This document shows positions 16,805-25,713 of a stretch of 39,258 nucleotides of DNA, in pieces; within the stretch, counting starts at the first letter, position 1, and every line of letters starts with the position of its first letter. The translations under genes were made by a program, and so were the position numbers. The DNA is from Alphaproteobacteria bacterium (GTDB lineage Bacteria; Pseudomonadota; Alphaproteobacteria; SHVP01), in contig SHVP01000013.1 of assembly GCA_009694165.1 (NCBI GenBank), positions 1 to 39,258 of the forward strand, in the 5' to 3' direction. The notes below the pieces were generated by a model that was not told the origin of the DNA, searched no databases, and saw nothing but the letters and a program-made list of their open reading frames with translations.

Positions 16805-16831
16805 ACGAAAAACCCGCGCGTTCGGCGCGGG
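16805..16831 (-). terminator. Probable terminator, minus strand
   Basis: CCCGCGC (16813-16819) pairs with GCGCGGG (16825-16831) around a 5-base loop. Read on the minus strand the hairpin is followed by TTTTTCGTTTTC, a good intrinsic terminator. It lies about 190 bp downstream of the minus-strand gene ending at 17017 and probably ends that transcript. Confidence 0.65.
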
Positions 16832-17016
16832 CTCGTTCGTTCCTCGATCGGGTGGACTCCGGCGTTCGTTGCCCGCCGGCGGGCGATCAGTTTGGGGTGT
16901 TGTTGGTTTTTCCGCTCCTCGCTGCGGCGGCTGACGACGCCGGGCGCAGTGGTGAGGATTGGGATAAATGTACCCGCGCTCGTCCCCGAACGCCAATCAC
17001 GACTAGTGTCCCCTAA

Positions 17017-17601
17017 TCACGCTCTTCGTCCCGTCGTCGACGAATCGGGGGCACTGAGCAGTTCTTCCGCTTCGGCCGAACCGCCCGGACTGCCTTCGTG
17101 CAGCCGCAGCGCGATGTAGAGTTCGAGACCGAGCCGGAGCAGTCGCGCGGTGTAGCCGTTGCGGCGTCGTCGCGTGATGTCGACGTGACGGCAGGGAATG
17201 TTCTCGACGATGACGTCGAGCGCCGGACCGACCGGCCAGTGGCGCCGGTTCATGTGGGCGATCCAGGTGTGCAGCCGCTCCTGCAACAGCAGGCTGCGCA
17301 CGCTTTCCTGCTCGGCACCGCCCGGCGACGACGAGATGCGCGTCAGGTCGTAGGCGGTGCCCGCCACCGTTGTCACCGTGCGCATGGCGCGCAGCCGCCC
17401 CGGGCGGGCGATCAGGTCGAAGCCGTCGCGGATGTCATGGGCGGCATCGACCTGCTCCTGGGTCAGGTAGCGGCGCCGCAACATCAGCCACAGGGGATCG
17501 CCCTGCAATTTGGCCAGGGTCTGCCGCGTTGGCCGTGCCTCGGACCCCGACGTACGGTTGCGTCGGCTGGCGGAGCGGCGTTTGGCTAAGGTTCGGGTCA
17601 T
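17017..17601 (-). CDS. Unrecognised basic protein, possibly nucleic-acid binding
   Basis: A 194-residue protein that I cannot place in a family. The first 35 residues are rich in Arg, Ser and Lys and look disordered. Next come predicted helices (LTQEQVDAAHDIRDGFDLI and LLLQERLHTWIAHMNRRHW) and, near the C-terminus, CRHVDITRRRRNGYTARLLRLGLELYIALRL, where a basic patch runs into a long amphipathic helix suggesting DNA or RNA contact. ATG 17601 has GAGGAC seven bases upstream. It stands alone, with a very A/T-rich leader and a terminator behind it, unlike the compact operons around it; it may be a cargo gene or prophage remnant. No integrase or phage gene is seen nearby. Confidence 0.65.
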   Translation of the reverse strand: MTRTLAKRRSASRRNRTSGSEARPTRQTLAKLQGDPLWLMLRRRYLTQEQVDAAHDIRDGFDLIARPGRLRAMRTVTTVAGTAYDLTRISSSPGGAEQESVRSLLLQERLHTWIAHMNRRHWPVGPALDVIVENIPCRHVDITRRRRNGYTARLLRLGLELYIALRLHEGSPGGSAEAEELLSAPDSSTTGRRA

Positions 17602-17989
17602 AGGTTGTCCTCATGCTGTTGAGATGATCGTTCAACGCGTTGTTACCACCACCTAGGTTCTCCCGTGCCCCTATCTACTGCCTATTGTTTTTCTATAGTC
17701 TTATTTTATGGAACAAAACACGTACATATAGCACATAGTACAATCATTTCCTTAATCGGAACGCGACGCAACACCTTAGGTTGAAAATGCCGGAATTGTG
17801 CGGTGCCGACCCGCGAGTCCGCGGCCGCAGCCATGGTACGACCGGCCAGGCCCGTTCTTGCCGCGCGCGGCTAGGGTCTGGCGGCGACGGACCGACGACT
17901 GAAAAGGATCGGCGCCGAGGGGGCGGGCGAGGGCGGAGGGCGCCGCGACGCGTCACCCTCCGCCCACCGGCAGCGCGTGGGCGCTCTGG
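17602..17989 (-). promoter_or_regulatory. 388-bp intergenic region with AT-rich leader
   Basis: Between the unknown gene and the dienelactone hydrolase gene. About 17678-17765 is strikingly A/T-rich for this genome and contains TATAGA- and TATAAT-like runs, so it probably holds the promoter of the gene at 17601. GTAC half-sites bracket 17732-17751 and the 10-bp palindrome CAACGCGTTG lies at 17633-17642, about 30 bp from the start codon; both could be operators. The right-hand part is G/C-rich and holds the stem-loop at 17931-17965. No gene is seen. Confidence 0.45.
17931..17965 (-). terminator. Stem-loop downstream of the dienelactone hydrolase gene
   Basis: GGGCGGAGGG (17931-17940) pairs perfectly with CCCTCCGCCC (17956-17965) across a 15-base loop, 25 bp beyond the stop of the minus-strand operon. 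There is no T-run, so it may stabilise the 3' end or assist Rho rather than act as an intrinsic terminator. Confidence 0.4.
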
Positions 17990-18661
17990 TCAGCCGAGGT
18001 GTTGCCCGAAGTGCTGCACGGTACGGCCGAGCGCGACCAAGGCGCTCAGCGCGTGGAAGGTGCCGCGGTGGTCGCAGTTGAAGCCATGGTCGCCGAGTGG
18101 GTAGCGATATACCGGACAGGAGGGCTGTGCCTTGCGGACCTGCTCGACCGCCTCGATCGGGATGGCTTTGTCCTTGTCGCCGAAATGCAGAATCGTCGGG
18201 CACTTCGCCTTCTCACTGGCGAAGTTGGCGACGCCGCCGCCGTAGTAGCTCGACGACGCGGCGATGCCCTTGGCGCGGCAGGCGGCGAGCCAGGCCACGG
18301 TGCCGCCCCAGCAATAGCCGACGATGCCGACCTTGCCGTGCGGGGCGCCGTCCTTGGCGGCGGCCTCGACATCGAGGATCACCTTGGCCCAATCGATCTT
18401 GGGTACGTATTCGCGGCCCTTGGCGATGTCCTCGGGGGTGTAGCCGAGACTCACCTTCTTCTGGGCGCGGTCGAACAACGCGGGCGCGATCGCCGCGAAG
18501 CCGAGATCGGCGAACAGATCGACGGTCTCGCGGATATGCGCGTTGACGCCGAAGATCTCCTGGACGACGACGACAGCGCCGCGGGTCTTGCCGGCGGGCA
18601 CCGCCTTGTAGGCATCAAACGTGAAACCGTCGGACGCGGTAAGCGTTAGGTCTCTTCCCAT
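17990..18661 (-). CDS. Dienelactone hydrolase family protein
   Basis: A 223-residue alpha/beta hydrolase. The triad of the family is visible: nucleophile C117 in GYCWGG, D164 in GDKDKAIP and H192 in GDHGFNC; E35 in QEIFGVN is the residue that restrains the cysteine. Length and order fit carboxymethylenebutenolidase, which opens dienelactones in aromatic catabolism, but members of this family are often broad esterases and no aromatic-degradation gene is near. It is the last gene of the prs-to-hydrolase run, 24 bp after maoC. Confidence 0.9.
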   Translation of the reverse strand: MGRDLTLTASDGFTFDAYKAVPAGKTRGAVVVVQEIFGVNAHIRETVDLFADLGFAAIAPALFDRAQKKVSLGYTPEDIAKGREYVPKIDWAKVILDVEAAAKDGAPHGKVGIVGYCWGGTVAWLAACRAKGIAASSSYYGGGVANFASEKAKCPTILHFGDKDKAIPIEAVEQVRKAQPSCPVYRYPLGDHGFNCDHRGTFHALSALVALGRTVQHFGQHLG

Positions 18662-18685
18662 GTGGTCCTCCCCTTGGGTTGCTGG

Positions 18686-19135
18686 TCAGGTCGGGCGGCG
18701 GCGGATGAAGCCAAGCGTGATCATGGTCATCATCACCTCGCCGTGTTGATTGAGTATCTCGCAAGAACTGCGCACGATACCGCGGTCGGGCCGGCTCTTC
18801 GACTCGCGCTTTTCGAGGACGGTGCCGCGGACCGACAGGATGTCGCCCGGCCGCACCGGCTTGAGCCAGCGCAACTCGTCGACCCCCGGCGAGCCGAGGC
18901 CCGCGCCGGCCAGCGAATTGTGCACCATCATGTTCATGAAGGCTCCGCAGGTATGCCAACCGCTGGCGATCAGGCCGCCGAACGAGGTCGCCTTGGCGGC
19001 CTCGGGGTCGGTGTGGAACGGCTGCGGATCGTACTTGCGGGCGAACTCGATAATCTCGGCTGCGGTCATTTCGTAGCGGCCGAAGTTGCTGGTTTCGCCG
19101 ACGACGATATCTTCGAAATAGCGTTGCAGGGTCAT
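18686..19135 (-). CDS. MaoC family dehydratase
   Basis: A 149-residue single hot-dog domain protein from ATG 19135. The hydratase active-site motif is present as ARKYDPQPFHTDPEAA followed by GGLIASGWHT, with Asp and His in the usual places. Such enzymes hydrate enoyl-CoA or related thioesters, but the natural substrate of the copy next to ychF is not known to me. The in-frame extension to 19312 overlaps ychF and is rejected. It lies 25 bp after ychF and 24 bp before the hydrolase gene, so all three are probably cotranscribed. Confidence 0.88.
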   Translation of the reverse strand: MTLQRYFEDIVVGETSNFGRYEMTAAEIIEFARKYDPQPFHTDPEAAKATSFGGLIASGWHTCGAFMNMMVHNSLAGAGLGSPGVDELRWLKPVRPGDILSVRGTVLEKRESKSRPDRGIVRSSCEILNQHGEVMMTMITLGFIRRRPT

Positions 19136-19160
19136 GGTTCGCCGCGGTTGGCCGACACGG

Positions 19161-20261
19161 TCAGACGTTGAAGCGGAACAACATGATGTCGCCGTCCTGG
19201 ACGGCATAGGCTTTGCCCTCCGCCCGCATCTTGCCGGCGTCGCGAGCGCCTGTCTCGCCGCCGCAGGCGACAAAGTCGGCATAGCTGATGGTCTCGGCGC
19301 GGATGAAGCCACGCTCGAAATCGGTGTGGATGACCCCGGCCGCGGCCGGCGCTAGCGCCCCGCGATGCACGGTCCAGGCCCGCGATTCCTTGGGACCGGC
19401 GGTGAAAAAGGTGACGAGATCGAGGAGGTGGTAGCCCTCGCGGACGATCTGCGACAACCCGGTTTCCTGAAGGCCGATCGCCGCCAGGTATTCGCGGCGC
19501 TCTGCCGCATCGTCGATCTGCGCCACCTCGGCCTCGATGGCGGCGCAAATGACCACCGCGCGGGCGTCGCGGGCGGCGGCCCACGGAATGAAACGCCCGG
19601 TATGGGCATTGCCGGTCGCCGCGTTCGCCTCCTCGACGTTGCAGACGAACAGCACCGGCTTGGCGGTGAGCAACTGCAATTCGTCGAAGGCCTTGCGGTC
19701 GGCGGCGCCGACGTCGATCGCCCGCGCCGGCTTGCCCTCCCGCAGGGCAACTAGCACGCGCTCCATCAGGGCCAGCCGGGCCTTGGCGTCGGCATCGCCG
19801 CCGCGCGCCTTCTTGGCGGCGCCGTCGAGCCGGCGTTCGATGCTGTCGAGATCGGCCAGCAGCAACTCGGTCTCGACCGTCTCGGCATCGGCGATCGGGT
19901 CGATGCGGTTCTCGACATGGGTGACGTTGTCATCGTCGAAGCAGCGCACCACGTGGATGATCGCATCGACGCTGCGGATGTGGGACAGGAACTGGTTGCC
20001 GAGGCCCTCGCCCTTGCTGGCGCCGCGCACTAGGCCGGCGATATCGGCGAAGTCGAGTTGCGTCGGCACGATGCGCGCCGATTGGGCGAGGGCGGCGATC
20101 CGGTCGAGCCGCGCGTCGGGCACCGAGACGCGGCCGACGTTGGGCTCGATGGTGCAGAACGGATAATTGGCGGCCTCAGCCTGCATGGTGCTGGTCAGGG
20201 CGTTGAACAAAGTCGACTTGCCGACGTTGGGCAGACCGACGATGCCGCATGTGAACCCCAT
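19161..20261 (-). CDS. ychF: Redox-regulated ATPase YchF (Obg-family)
   Basis: A 366-residue P-loop protein of the Obg group. The N-terminus contains the Walker A GLPNVGKST (8-16), the switch region DIAGLVRGASKGEGLGNQFL and, in place of the GTP-specific NKxD motif, CNVEEAN; this change is why YchF prefers ATP. The C-terminus is a TGS domain (KESRAWTVHRG, then DFERGFIRAETISY). It binds ribosomes and influences stress responses and start-codon choice. The start is one base after the pth stop, so translation is coupled to peptidyl-tRNA hydrolase. Confidence 0.97.
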   Translation of the reverse strand: MGFTCGIVGLPNVGKSTLFNALTSTMQAEAANYPFCTIEPNVGRVSVPDARLDRIAALAQSARIVPTQLDFADIAGLVRGASKGEGLGNQFLSHIRSVDAIIHVVRCFDDDNVTHVENRIDPIADAETVETELLLADLDSIERRLDGAAKKARGGDADAKARLALMERVLVALREGKPARAIDVGAADRKAFDELQLLTAKPVLFVCNVEEANAATGNAHTGRFIPWAAARDARAVVICAAIEAEVAQIDDAAERREYLAAIGLQETGLSQIVREGYHLLDLVTFFTAGPKESRAWTVHRGALAPAAAGVIHTDFERGFIRAETISYADFVACGGETGARDAGKMRAEGKAYAVQDGDIMLFRFNV

Positions 20262-20262
20262 C

Positions 20263-20865
20263 TCAACCGGCCCCGGGGTCGGCGGCGATCGGCGCCGGCG
20301 GCGGCGCCAGTCGGGCCACCTTGGTCATGAACTCAGGCAGGTCGCCGGTCGCCAGCAGCGGCGCGGACTCGGCAACGGCGTCAAGCACCGGGTCGATCGC
20401 TGCCCGTTCCGCCCGTGAGAAATCATGCAGCACGTAGCCCGCCACCAGCTCGGCCTGGCCGGGGTGGCCAACGCCGATGCGCACGCGCACATAGTCGCGG
20501 CCGATGTGGGCGTCGATGCTTTTCAGCCCGTTGTGGCCGGCGTTGCCACCGCCGGTCTTGGCGCGAACCTTAGCGAGCGCGAGGTCGATCTCGTCGTAGA
20601 GGACGGTGACGTCGGTCGCCGCCAGGCGGTAATAGCGCATGGCCGCGGCCACCGACTGTCCGGACAGGTTCATCATCGTCTCGGGTTTGAGAACGTGGGC
20701 GTGGACCGGGCCGATCTGGCCATCGCAGGTGCGGCCGTGGAAGCGCTGGCGCCAGGGCGCGAAGCGGTAGCGCTCGACGATGCGGTCGACCGCCAGAAAA
20801 CCGACATTGTGCCGATTGCCGGCATGGGCCGGACCTGGGTTGCCCAAGCCCACCAGCAGCAGCAT
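20263..20865 (-). CDS. pth: Peptidyl-tRNA hydrolase
   Basis: A 200-residue enzyme that frees tRNA from prematurely released peptidyl-tRNA. Active-site residues are visible: N9 in LGNPG, catalytic H19 in NRHNVGF, KPETMMNLSG, the aspartate in VLYDEIDL and NAGHNGLKS. The C-terminal 15 residues are Pro/Ala-rich and probably disordered. It follows rplY by 24 bp and precedes ychF by one base, the order found in many proteobacteria. Confidence 0.97.
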   Translation of the reverse strand: MLLLVGLGNPGPAHAGNRHNVGFLAVDRIVERYRFAPWRQRFHGRTCDGQIGPVHAHVLKPETMMNLSGQSVAAAMRYYRLAATDVTVLYDEIDLALAKVRAKTGGGNAGHNGLKSIDAHIGRDYVRVRIGVGHPGQAELVAGYVLHDFSRAERAAIDPVLDAVAESAPLLATGDLPEFMTKVARLAPPPAPIAADPGAG

Positions 20866-20889
20866 GACGACGCTCGGCGCGGCCGGAGA

Positions 20890-21705
20890 CTACTTCTTGC
20901 CTTTGCCGGCGGGGGCCTCTTCCTTGCCGCCCGCTGCCGCACCCTTGCCACCTGCTGCCGCGCCCTTGGCGCCCGCTGCCGCACCCTTGGCGCCCGCTGC
21001 CGCACCCTTGGCGCCCGGCGCAGCCGGTGCCGCGCCCGGTGCGCCCGCGGCGCCCTCGGTCCCGGGGACGCCCTCGGCCGGGGCTTCGCCCTCGACCGGA
21101 ACGGCCGCCGCCGCGGCGACGGGAACCTCTTCGACGTAAACGGTTGGCGGCGCGATGGTGGCAACCGTAAAATCGCGCGTCGTGATCGTCGGGCGCACCC
21201 CTTCGGGCAGCGCCACCATGCTGATATGCACCGAATCGCCGATGTCAAGGTCGACCAGATTGGCAGTCAAATGATCGGGAATCGAATCGGCGCGACAATA
21301 GACTTCGACCTGGTGGCGGACGACGTTGAGCACGCCGCCGCGCTTGATCCCCGGCGATTCTTCGTTGCCCACGAACTGCATCGGCACCGAAAGCTTGATG
21401 CGCGTATCCGGCAGGACGCGGAGAAAGTCGACGTGAACCGGCCGGTCGCTGACCGGGTCGAGCTGGACGTCGCGCGGCAGCACTTTCTGCTTCTTGCCCT
21501 TGATGTCGAGTTCGACCAGGCGGCTCATAAAGCCGCCCTTCTCGTAGGCGATGCGAATGTCGCGGATGTCCATGGTGACCATGGCCGGCGGCTCTTTGCC
21601 GCCGTAGATGACGCCGGGAACCCTGCCTTGACGGCGCACGGCCCGGGCGGCCCCTCTACCGGCCCGATCGCGTGGTTCCACGACGAGTGATTGTTGCTCG
21701 CCCAT
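20890..21705 (-). CDS. rplY: 50S ribosomal protein L25/general stress protein Ctc
   Basis: A 271-residue protein of the long Ctc/TL5 type. Residues 1-95 form the 5S-rRNA-binding L25 domain and 96-190 the beta-rich TL5 domain. The tail 191-271 is low-complexity Ala/Gly/Pro/Lys, ending in repeated GAKGAAA units and a basic GKGKK end; it is longer and more repetitive than in most relatives. ATG 21705 has a perfect AAGGAG nine bases upstream; the extension to 21858 is rejected. A TATAAA on the minus strand at 21797-21802 may be its -10 element. Confidence 0.96.
   Translation of the reverse strand: MGEQQSLVVEPRDRAGRGAARAVRRQGRVPGVIYGGKEPPAMVTMDIRDIRIAYEKGGFMSRLVELDIKGKKQKVLPRDVQLDPVSDRPVHVDFLRVLPDTRIKLSVPMQFVGNEESPGIKRGGVLNVVRHQVEVYCRADSIPDHLTANLVDLDIGDSVHISMVALPEGVRPTITTRDFTVATIAPPTVYVEEVPVAAAAAVPVEGEAPAEGVPGTEGAAGAPGAAPAAPGAKGAAAGAKGAAAGAKGAAAGGKGAAAGGKEEAPAGKGKK
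20927..21010. repeat. Four 21-bp tandem repeats in the rplY tail
   Basis: Four near-identical 21-bp units at 20927, 20948, 20969 and 20990 each encode G-(A/G)-K-G-A-A-A. The last two are identical and the first two differ by a few bases, the pattern of recent unit duplication. Because the unit is a multiple of three, copy-number change keeps the reading frame. Confidence 0.9.
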
Positions 21706-21796
21706 CGTGCTCTCCTTGGTTGTCAGCGGGGGGATCGCAAAATCCCGGGCAACGGCCTCCAGGGGTGCCAAATGCCCAGCCCGCGAAGGCGCCCCT

Positions 21797-21802
21797 TTTA
21801 TA
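21797..21802 (-). promoter_or_regulatory. Possible -10 element for rplY
   Basis: TATAAA on the minus strand stands out in G/C-rich DNA, about 90 bp before the rplY ATG. No good -35 hexamer is seen at the usual distance, so an alternative sigma factor or chance is possible. Confidence 0.3.
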
Positions 21803-21900
21803 CGGTGCCGACGGCTTTGCCTAGCCCTTCCGCTGACCCTTGGGGGCGCCGGCCGCAAGGGCGTGGCCGGCCCGACCCGGACGGCTACGGCGCTATCGGC

Positions 21901-22833
21901 CTAATCGAACAGGCTCGACACCGAGCTCGCTTCGCTAATGCGGCGGATGGCCTCGGCCATCAGTGGGGCGATGGTGAGCCGGCGAACTTTCTCCGACAGC
22001 CGGACCGCCTCGGTGGCGATGATCGAATCGGTGGTGACCAGCTCCTCGAGCGACGATGCGGCGACCCGCGCGGCAGCGCCGTCCGAGAGCACGCCATGGG
22101 TCACATAGGCGACCACCGAAGAAGCGCCCTGGGCGTGCAGCGCGTCGGCGGCGTTGCAGAGCGTGCCCGCTGAATCGACGATGTCGTCGATGAGGATGCA
22201 GCGCCGACCGCGCACGTCGCCGATGATGTTCATCACTTCCGACTGTCCGGCGCGGTCGCGCCGTTTGTCGACGATGGCGAGATCGGCGTTAAGGCGCCGG
22301 GCGGTGTCGCGGGTGCGGACCACGCCGCCAACGTCTGGCGACACGAACATCAGGCTGTCGCCGTCGTAGTGCTCGCGAATATCGCGGGCGAAGATGGGCG
22401 CAGCGAACAGATTATCGGTCGGGATGTCGAAGAAGCCCTGGATCTGGCCCGCGTGGAGGTCGAGGGTGAGAACCCGGTCGGCACCCGCGGTGGTGATCAG
22501 GTTGGCCACCAGTTTTGCCGAAATCGGCGTACGCGGTCCCGGTTTGCGGTCCTGGCGGGCGTAGCCGTAATAGGGGATGACCGCGGTGATGCGGCGGGCC
22601 GAGGCGCGTTTCAGCGCGTCGATCAGGATCAACAGTTCCATGATCGTGTCGTTGGCGGGATAGGAAGTCGACTGAATCGCGAACACGTCCTCGCCGCGGA
22701 CGTTTTCATGGATCTCGACGAACACTTCCATGTCGGCGAAGCGTCGGATGCTGGCATTGGTGATCTTGAGATTGAGCTGCCCGGCGATCGCCTCGGCCAA
22801 CGGTCGGTTGCTGTTGCCGGCGATGATCCTCAT
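21901..22833 (-). CDS. prs: Ribose-phosphate pyrophosphokinase
   Basis: A 310-residue class I PRPP synthetase. From ATG 22833 it shows the ATP-binding [13 protein letters not shown], the catalytic loop region and the PRPP-binding [25 protein letters not shown] is also conserved. It supplies PRPP for nucleotide, histidine and tryptophan synthesis, and for reactions such as Apt encoded at 11185-11712. The in-frame extension to 22965 has no family similarity. A 195-bp gap before rplY suggests rplY also has its own promoter. Confidence 0.97.
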   Translation of the reverse strand: MRIIAGNSNRPLAEAIAGQLNLKITNASIRRFADMEVFVEIHENVRGEDVFAIQSTSYPANDTIMELLILIDALKRASARRITAVIPYYGYARQDRKPGPRTPISAKLVANLITTAGADRVLTLDLHAGQIQGFFDIPTDNLFAAPIFARDIREHYDGDSLMFVSPDVGGVVRTRDTARRLNADLAIVDKRRDRAGQSEVMNIIGDVRGRRCILIDDIVDSAGTLCNAADALHAQGASSVVAYVTHGVLSDGAAARVAASSLEELVTTDSIIATEAVRLSEKVRRLTIAPLMAEAIRRISEASSVSSLFD

Positions 22834-22961
22834 CGACGAGTCCTCGGCAACCTGTTCGGATCGGTCATGGGGTGGGCGGCGGGCCGTGTTGAGGCGCGCG
22901 GACCATACCAAGGGGGGGACGGCCTGTAAACGTCGCGCTGCGCCGGCCGCTGATCGCCCCC

Positions 22962-23720
22962 TCACGCCAGCGCGATGACCGACAACTGGCGGCCGTAGTC
23001 GCTTTCGCCGCGGTGCGAGGCACGGCGGAAGCTGAAGAAGGCGCCGTCCTCGGGATAGGTGTCGAGCGCCACACAGTCGACCGTGCCGACGCCGGCCCGC
23101 GTCAGGCGGTGGCCGACATAGCCGGCGAGATCGAATTGCTGCCGGTCGGCGCGCCGGCCAGGTCGGAAGAACCGATGGCTATCGGGATCCTGTCGATGCT
23201 GGGCCACCAGGTCGGCGCCCACTTCGTAGGACGGCTGGGCGATGCACGGTCCGATCGCGGCGACAGTGCGTGCGGGCAGCGCCCCCAATTGCTCCATCGT
23301 CCCGATCGTGGCCTCGATCACCCCGGCCAGCGTTCCTTTCCAGCCGCAATGGATGGCGGCCACCACCTGGGCCGTCGAGTCGGCGAGCAGGACAGGGGCG
23401 CAATCCGCCGTGAGGATGGCGAGCGCCAATTGACGGGTGCGTGTCACCACCGCGTCGGCGATCGGCGGTTCGGCCAGCCAAGGCCCGTGCGGGACCGCGA
23501 CCGCGGTGCCGTGCACCTGGTAAAGTGTGCACAGGCGCTCGGGCGGCAGATCGAGCGCCGCCATGGCGAGCGCCCGGTTGGCGGCGACGTTGGCGCGGCT
23601 GTCCTTGGTCCCGAATCCGCAATTGAGCGAGGCATAGAGCCCGCTCGAGCATCCGCCGTCGCGTGTGAAAAAGCCATGCCGGACGCCGACGATCGTGGCA
23701 AAGGCGGCCGAGCGGATCAT
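22962..23720 (-). CDS. pgeF: Peptidoglycan editing factor PgeF / YfiH-LACC1 family purine nucleoside phosphorylase
   Basis: A 252-residue member of the DUF152 family. The metal site is visible as H70 in YQVHG, C107 in TADCAPV and H124 in HCGWKG, and [12 protein letters not shown] is the other signature. Family members act on adenosine or inosine and, in E. coli, remove misincorporated serine from peptidoglycan precursors. The ATG overlaps the midA stop by 4 bp, giving a coupled lgt-midA-pgeF operon, a common alphaproteobacterial order. Confidence 0.93.
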   Translation of the reverse strand: MIRSAAFATIVGVRHGFFTRDGGCSSGLYASLNCGFGTKDSRANVAANRALAMAALDLPPERLCTLYQVHGTAVAVPHGPWLAEPPIADAVVTRTRQLALAILTADCAPVLLADSTAQVVAAIHCGWKGTLAGVIEATIGTMEQLGALPARTVAAIGPCIAQPSYEVGADLVAQHRQDPDSHRFFRPGRRADRQQFDLAGYVGHRLTRAGVGTVDCVALDTYPEDGAFFSFRRASHRGESDYGRQLSVIALA

Positions 23721-24799
23721 GGACGCGGCTCGAACCCCGGCAAGTCGGGTAGGCTGTGGTGGGCGACGCCGATCGCCTTGAACAGGCTGCCCATCTGGCC
23801 GGACTCGGTCAGGCGGGCGAGGGCCGCGTCGATGTCGGCCTGGTCGCCGCCGTCGCCGCGGCGCTTAAGCATTGCTGCGCGAATCTCGATGCCGAGGTTG
23901 CGCAGCAGGACACCCTGTTCGATCGGGCCGAAGACGCGTGCGTGCGGCGCGAAGGTGGCGACCAATTGGCCGAAGTCGACATGCGCGGCGATGTCGGCCT
24001 CGCCCGGATTGGTGAACACGTCATGCGAGCCATGGCCGCGCACGGCTTCCAGGGTATTGCGCGGTTCCGCGTGGGCGGCGCCGTAGTCGATGATCAGCGC
24101 AGCGCCGCCGTTCAGGGCGATGCGCAGGCCGATTTCGTCGGCGAGCGCATCCGCCGTCGGCGAGACCTCGACGACGCTGCCCATCGCGGCCGCGCGCAGA
24201 TGTTCGGGGACGCGCAGGTCTTCCGGACCGCGGGCGAGGACCAGCCGGAAAGCCTGCTCGCCGGCATCGAGATCGACAAGCCGTTCGCGCCAACCCTCGC
24301 GGGTGCGCTGAAATTGCCGCACCGGCAGCGCGTCGAACAGTTCATTGGCGACCAGCACCAGAGGGCCGGCGGGAACCTCGGCGAAGCGCTCATGCCAGGT
24401 GACGCCCGCTCCGGTCAGGTTGCGCTGCTGGACCGCCCGCAGAAATGGGCTGGTTTCCACCAGATGCACCCGCACCGCGGCGCGAAACACCGGCATCGTC
24501 GCTGCCGCGCGCAGCGCATCCGCCATCAGCGTGCCGCGACCGGGACCGAGTTCGACCAGCCGGAACGGCCGTGGCGAGCCCATGAGTTCCCAGACGGTGG
24601 CGCACCACAGCCCGATCATTTCGCCGAACATCTGGCTGACCTCTGGGGCGGTGATGAAGTCGCCGCGCCGGCCGAACGGGTCGCGGCTCATGTAGTAGCC
24701 CCATTTGGGATGACCCAGGGCCTCGGCCATGTATTGCGCGACGGAAATCGGTCCGCTGGTCCGGATCAGATCGGCGAGATGGCGCGCCAACGGAGTCAT
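23717..24799 (-). CDS. SAM-dependent methyltransferase, MidA/NDUFAF7 family
   Basis: A 360-residue protein homologous to mitochondrial NDUFAF7, which methylates an arginine of a complex I subunit during assembly. The SAM-binding region includes LVELGPGRGTLMAD; YYMSRDPFGRRGDFITAPEVSQMFGE near the N-terminus and DYGAA further on are typical of the family. ATG 24799 overlaps the lgt stop by 4 bp and the gene's own stop overlaps pgeF by 4 bp. By analogy it may serve NADH dehydrogenase assembly; this is not shown by the sequence. Confidence 0.92.
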   Translation of the reverse strand: MTPLARHLADLIRTSGPISVAQYMAEALGHPKWGYYMSRDPFGRRGDFITAPEVSQMFGEMIGLWCATVWELMGSPRPFRLVELGPGRGTLMADALRAAATMPVFRAAVRVHLVETSPFLRAVQQRNLTGAGVTWHERFAEVPAGPLVLVANELFDALPVRQFQRTREGWRERLVDLDAGEQAFRLVLARGPEDLRVPEHLRAAAMGSVVEVSPTADALADEIGLRIALNGGAALIIDYGAAHAEPRNTLEAVRGHGSHDVFTNPGEADIAAHVDFGQLVATFAPHARVFGPIEQGVLLRNLGIEIRAAMLKRRGDGGDQADIDAALARLTESGQMGSLFKAIGVAHHSLPDLPGFEPRP

Positions 24800-25596
24800 G
24801 GCGGCGCGCGCCGGCGGGCCCACAGGATGAGGCCGGTGCCCACGGCCAGGACGGGCAGCGACAACCACTGTCCCATGGTGGCCCCGGCCGCGAGGAACCC
24901 GAGATGGGCATCCGGCTGGCGGAAGAATTCGCCGATGAAGCGCGCGACGCCATAGCCCGCGACGAACGTTCCGGTGACGACGCCGGGCGTTGCCCGCGAC
25001 CGCGTTCCGAAGAACAGGAAGGCGACAATGGCGAACAGGATCGCGCCTTCCAACAGCGCCTCATAGACCTGGCTCGGGTGGCGCGGCAGTGGGCCGCCAT
25101 GGGGAAAAACCATGGCCCATGGCACGTCGCTGACACGGCCAAACAGTTCGCCGTTGATGAAATTGGCAAGCCGGCCGAAGAACAGGCCGACGGGGGTGAT
25201 GACGGCGATCAGATCGGCGAAGGCGAGGACGTCGATTCGCCGCCGCTGGCTGAAGACGATGAGGGCGAGGATCATGCCGAGCAGGCCGCCATGAAAGGAC
25301 ATGCCGCCCTGCCAGACAAATAGAATCTCCTCCGGATTGGCGAGGTAATACCCTGCCTTATAGAAGAGGACGTAGCCGAGGCGGCCGCCGAGCACCACGG
25401 CGAAGGTGGCCCAGACCAGGAAATCGTCGGCGTCCTTGGTCGAGAGCGGCGCTCCGGGCCGGCGGGTTCGCCACAGCACGAAGCGCCAGCCGATCAGCAA
25501 GGCGGCGATGTAGGCGAGCGCGTACCAGCGGATGGCGAAGGGTCCGACCGCGATCAGGGTCGGATCGATGGCAGGGAAGGGGATGGCGAAGGTCAT
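24796..25596 (-). CDS. lgt: Prolipoprotein diacylglyceryl transferase
   Basis: A 266-residue inner-membrane enzyme that transfers diacylglycerol from phosphatidylglycerol to the lipobox cysteine of prolipoproteins. There are about seven membrane helices. The signature GRLANFINGELFGR lies at 141-154, with H102 in SFHGGLLG and R142 matching essential residues of E. coli Lgt. Two in-frame ATGs (25596 and 25608) are possible; neither has a strong Shine-Dalgarno sequence, and I chose 25596 because MTFAIPFPAIDP is the usual beginning. It diverges from ubiK. Confidence 0.95.
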   Translation of the reverse strand: MTFAIPFPAIDPTLIAVGPFAIRWYALAYIAALLIGWRFVLWRTRRPGAPLSTKDADDFLVWATFAVVLGGRLGYVLFYKAGYYLANPEEILFVWQGGMSFHGGLLGMILALIVFSQRRRIDVLAFADLIAVITPVGLFFGRLANFINGELFGRVSDVPWAMVFPHGGPLPRHPSQVYEALLEGAILFAIVAFLFFGTRSRATPGVVTGTFVAGYGVARFIGEFFRQPDAHLGFLAAGATMGQWLSLPVLAVGTGLILWARRRAPP

Positions 25597-25713
25597 CGCC
25601 GCGATCATGCCACGGACCCACGGTGACGACGATGGTCGTTGCGGCGACCGGTTGCCCGGTCTGCCGGGGATCGCCATATTGAGCGGACGACCGGTAAATT
25701 CCGAGGTGACCCG

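Larger units (their letters stand above)
16530..17016 (+). other. Gene-poor 487-bp region with repeats and hairpins
   Basis: I find no convincing gene here; frames present are short, basic and arginine-rich, as expected of non-coding high-GC DNA. It holds the long imperfect inverted repeat 16620-16707, a second copy of TCTCCTCGCTCCG at 16536-16548, a terminator-like hairpin at 16805-16831 and a perfect palindrome GCCCGCCGGCGGGC at 16871-16884, about 30 bases before a TTTTT run. Confidence 0.7.

Noticed and set aside
20927..21010. CRISPR-like regular repeats
   Set aside because: Units are 21 bp, directly adjacent without spacers, and lie inside rplY, encoding an in-frame GAKGAAA repeat.
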